In this document: positions 5,549-6,871 of the stretch, piece after piece | Position numbering within the stretch: the first letter of the stretch is position 1 | Layout of the letters: each line of letters starts with the position of its first letter | DNA from: Candidatus Kuenenbacteria bacterium CG10_big_fil_rev_8_21_14_0_10_36_11 | GTDB lineage: Bacteria; Patescibacteriota; Patescibacteriia; UBA2196 | NCBI GenBank assembly: GCA_002778535.1 | Contig: PFBP01000005.1 | Location: 6,646-13,516 of the forward strand | Direction of reading: 5' to 3' | DNA length: 6,871 bases | Made by a program: the position numbers and the translations under genes | Notes under the pieces: model-generated | The model's input: the letters and a program-made list of their open reading frames with translations, nothing else | Told to the model about the DNA's origin: nothing | Database searches by the model: none

Positions 5549-6871
5549 ATGTTGCAACTCTATAATACTCTCACACGCAAAAAAGAAAAATTCAAACCCC
5601 TTAATAAAAATAAAGCGGGCCTTTATACTTGCGGACCAACTGTTTATAATTACGCTCATTTAGGCAATTTGCGCACTTATATTTTTGAAGATATTTTAAA
5701 GCGAGTGTTAATTTATAATGGTTACGAAGTTAAACATGTCATGAATGTCACTGATGTGGGGCATCTGACTGGCGACCGTGATATGGGCGAAGATAAATTG
5801 GAAAAGGGCGCCAAACGCGAAGGCAAATCAGCTTGGGAAATCTCTGATTTTTATTGGCGAGCTTTTAGAAAAGATATGAAAAAATTAGATATTTTGGAGC
5901 CGGATATTTGGTGCCGCGCCACTGATAATATCAAAAAACAAATTGAATTAATAAAAACTCTGGAAAGAAAAGGCTACACTTATAAAATTTCTGACGGCGT
6001 TTATTTTAATACTTCAAAATTTCCTGATTATAATAAATTAAGCCATCAGCCGCTCGCGGCTCTTGAAGAAGGTGCTAGGGTGGAAAAAAATAACGAAAAG
6101 AAAAATTCAACTGATTTTGCTTTATGGAAATTTTCTCCTAAAAATGCTAAAAGACAGATGGAATGGCAATCGCCTTGGGGCATTGGTTTTCCCGGCTGGC
6201 ATATTGAATGCTCTGCTATGAGCATGAAATATCTTGGCAAAGAATTGGATATTCATTGCGGCGGGATTGACCATGTTAATATTCATCATACCAATGAAAT
6301 CGCCCAGTCAGAATCAGCCACTGGTAAAAAATTTTTTAATTATTGGCTGCATGGCGCTTTTTTAAATATTGCTAATGGCAAAAAAATGGCCAAATCAACA
6401 GAAAATTTTTTAACCTTGGAAAACGCTTTGCTCAAAAAAAATATCAATCCCTTGTCATATCGCTACGCCTGCCTGACAGTCCATTATAGAAAACCAATGG
6501 AATGGAGTGAAAAATCAATTGAATCAGCAGCCAATGCTTTAAATAATTTATACGAAGCAGTATCAGCTATAAAAGATGGTAAAAACGCTATAATTGATAA
6601 AAAATATCAGTATAAATTTTTAACTGCCATCAATGACGACTTAAATATGCCGCGGGCATTAGCCATTGTCTGGGAAGTTCTTAATTCTAAATTACAGGCT
6701 GGAGATAAAAAAGCAACCCTTTTGGATTTTGATAAAGTAATGGGGCTAAATTTGAGCAAAGTTAAAAAAGAAAAAATAATTATTCCAGCGGCAGTGAAAA
6801 AATTAGCGGCGGAGCGCGAAACGGCAAGAAAAAATAAAGAATGGAAAAAGGCAGATGAGATAAGGAAAAAA
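5549..6871 (+). CDS. cysS: Cysteine--tRNA ligase (C-terminus cut by the window edge)
   Basis: Class I synthetase that charges tRNA-Cys. The visible 441 codons are nearly the whole protein: the last segment, [22 protein letters not shown], is the usual near-C-terminal helix, so perhaps a few tens of residues are missing. The first zinc-ligand segment is YTCGPTVY (cysteine 28) and the HIGH motif appears as HLGN (37-40). Further zinc ligands are cysteine 221 in GWHIECSAM, and histidine 246 and glutamate 250 in HHTNE. The KMSKS loop is KMAKS (279-283). [11 protein letters not shown] replaces the more common HHENEIAQSEA and, with DVGHL and [14 protein letters not shown], resembles CPR-type CysRS (from memory). 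The ATG is five bases after the corA stop (TAA TAAAT ATG), with no Shine-Dalgarno, so translation probably depends on the upstream gene or an AT-rich initiation region. No stop or frameshift is seen. Confidence 0.97.
   Translation, partial: MLQLYNTLTRKKEKFKPLNKNKAGLYTCGPTVYNYAHLGNLRTYIFEDILKRVLIYNGYEVKHVMNVTDVGHLTGDRDMGEDKLEKGAKREGKSAWEISDFYWRAFRKDMKKLDILEPDIWCRATDNIKKQIELIKTLERKGYTYKISDGVYFNTSKFPDYNKLSHQPLAALEEGARVEKNNEKKNSTDFALWKFSPKNAKRQMEWQSPWGIGFPGWHIECSAMSMKYLGKELDIHCGGIDHVNIHHTNEIAQSESATGKKFFNYWLHGAFLNIANGKKMAKSTENFLTLENALLKKNINPLSYRYACLTVHYRKPMEWSEKSIESAANALNNLYEAVSAIKDGKNAIIDKKYQYKFLTAINDDLNMPRALAIVWEVLNSKLQAGDKKATLLDFDKVMGLNLSKVKKEKIIIPAAVKKLAAERETARKNKEWKKADEIRKK

Noticed and set aside
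6046..6240. Minus-strand open frame of 64 codons
   Set aside because: Antisense to cysS, which is well conserved there (DFALWKFS through SAMSMKYLG).
1..6871. UGA recoding to glycine, as in some CPR lineages
   Set aside because: All five genes read through without in-frame TGA, and conserved glycines (GMN, GTGKST, GTGLER) use GGN codons.

Overview
The window is AT-rich DNA, most likely from a Candidate Phyla Radiation (Patescibacteria, Parcubacteria-like) genome. This is inferred from the style of its proteins: AlaRS and CysRS sequences with CPR-type variant motifs, and a stand-alone membrane-anchored VirD4/HerA-like ATPase preceded by a small charged protein. Genes are tightly packed, none of the five starts has a convincing Shine-Dalgarno sequence, and the intergenic DNA is almost pure A/T. 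No rRNA, tRNA, CRISPR array or insertion sequence is visible. The standard bacterial code fits: there are no in-frame TGA codons, and glycine uses GGN.

Layout. The first 4.57 kb reads leftward. Going down the minus strand there is a 162-residue hypothetical protein (4568-4080), then the 856-residue ATPase (3983-1413), a weak intrinsic terminator (about 1377-1397), and alaS (from 1274, running off the left edge). The last 2.26 kb reads rightward: corA (4614-5543), followed after 5 bases by cysS (from 5549, running off the right edge). The two directions diverge from a 45-base intergenic region. It holds two oppositely facing extended -10 boxes, each placed so that the transcript would begin at or next to the start codon (leaderless mRNA).

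How the genes may work together. alaS and cysS are housekeeping aminoacyl-tRNA synthetases, and corA is a Mg2+/Co2+ channel probably co-transcribed with cysS. The accessory part is the 162-residue protein plus the ATPase. The ATPase has an N-terminal membrane anchor, a long middle region and a C-terminal RecA-like motor with clear Walker A and B motifs. No other type IV secretion gene is in view, so the pair may be a reduced DNA-translocation or DNA-uptake module of unknown job.

The most unusual non-coding signals are: (1) seven-base tandem repeats that overlap the stop codons of both accessory genes; (2) a 12-bp inverted repeat that would pair the stop-codon region of the 162-residue gene with the start region of the ATPase; (3) a GC-only hairpin inside the ATPase gene at the junction before the motor domain; and (4) a GC-rich element in the alaS leader.
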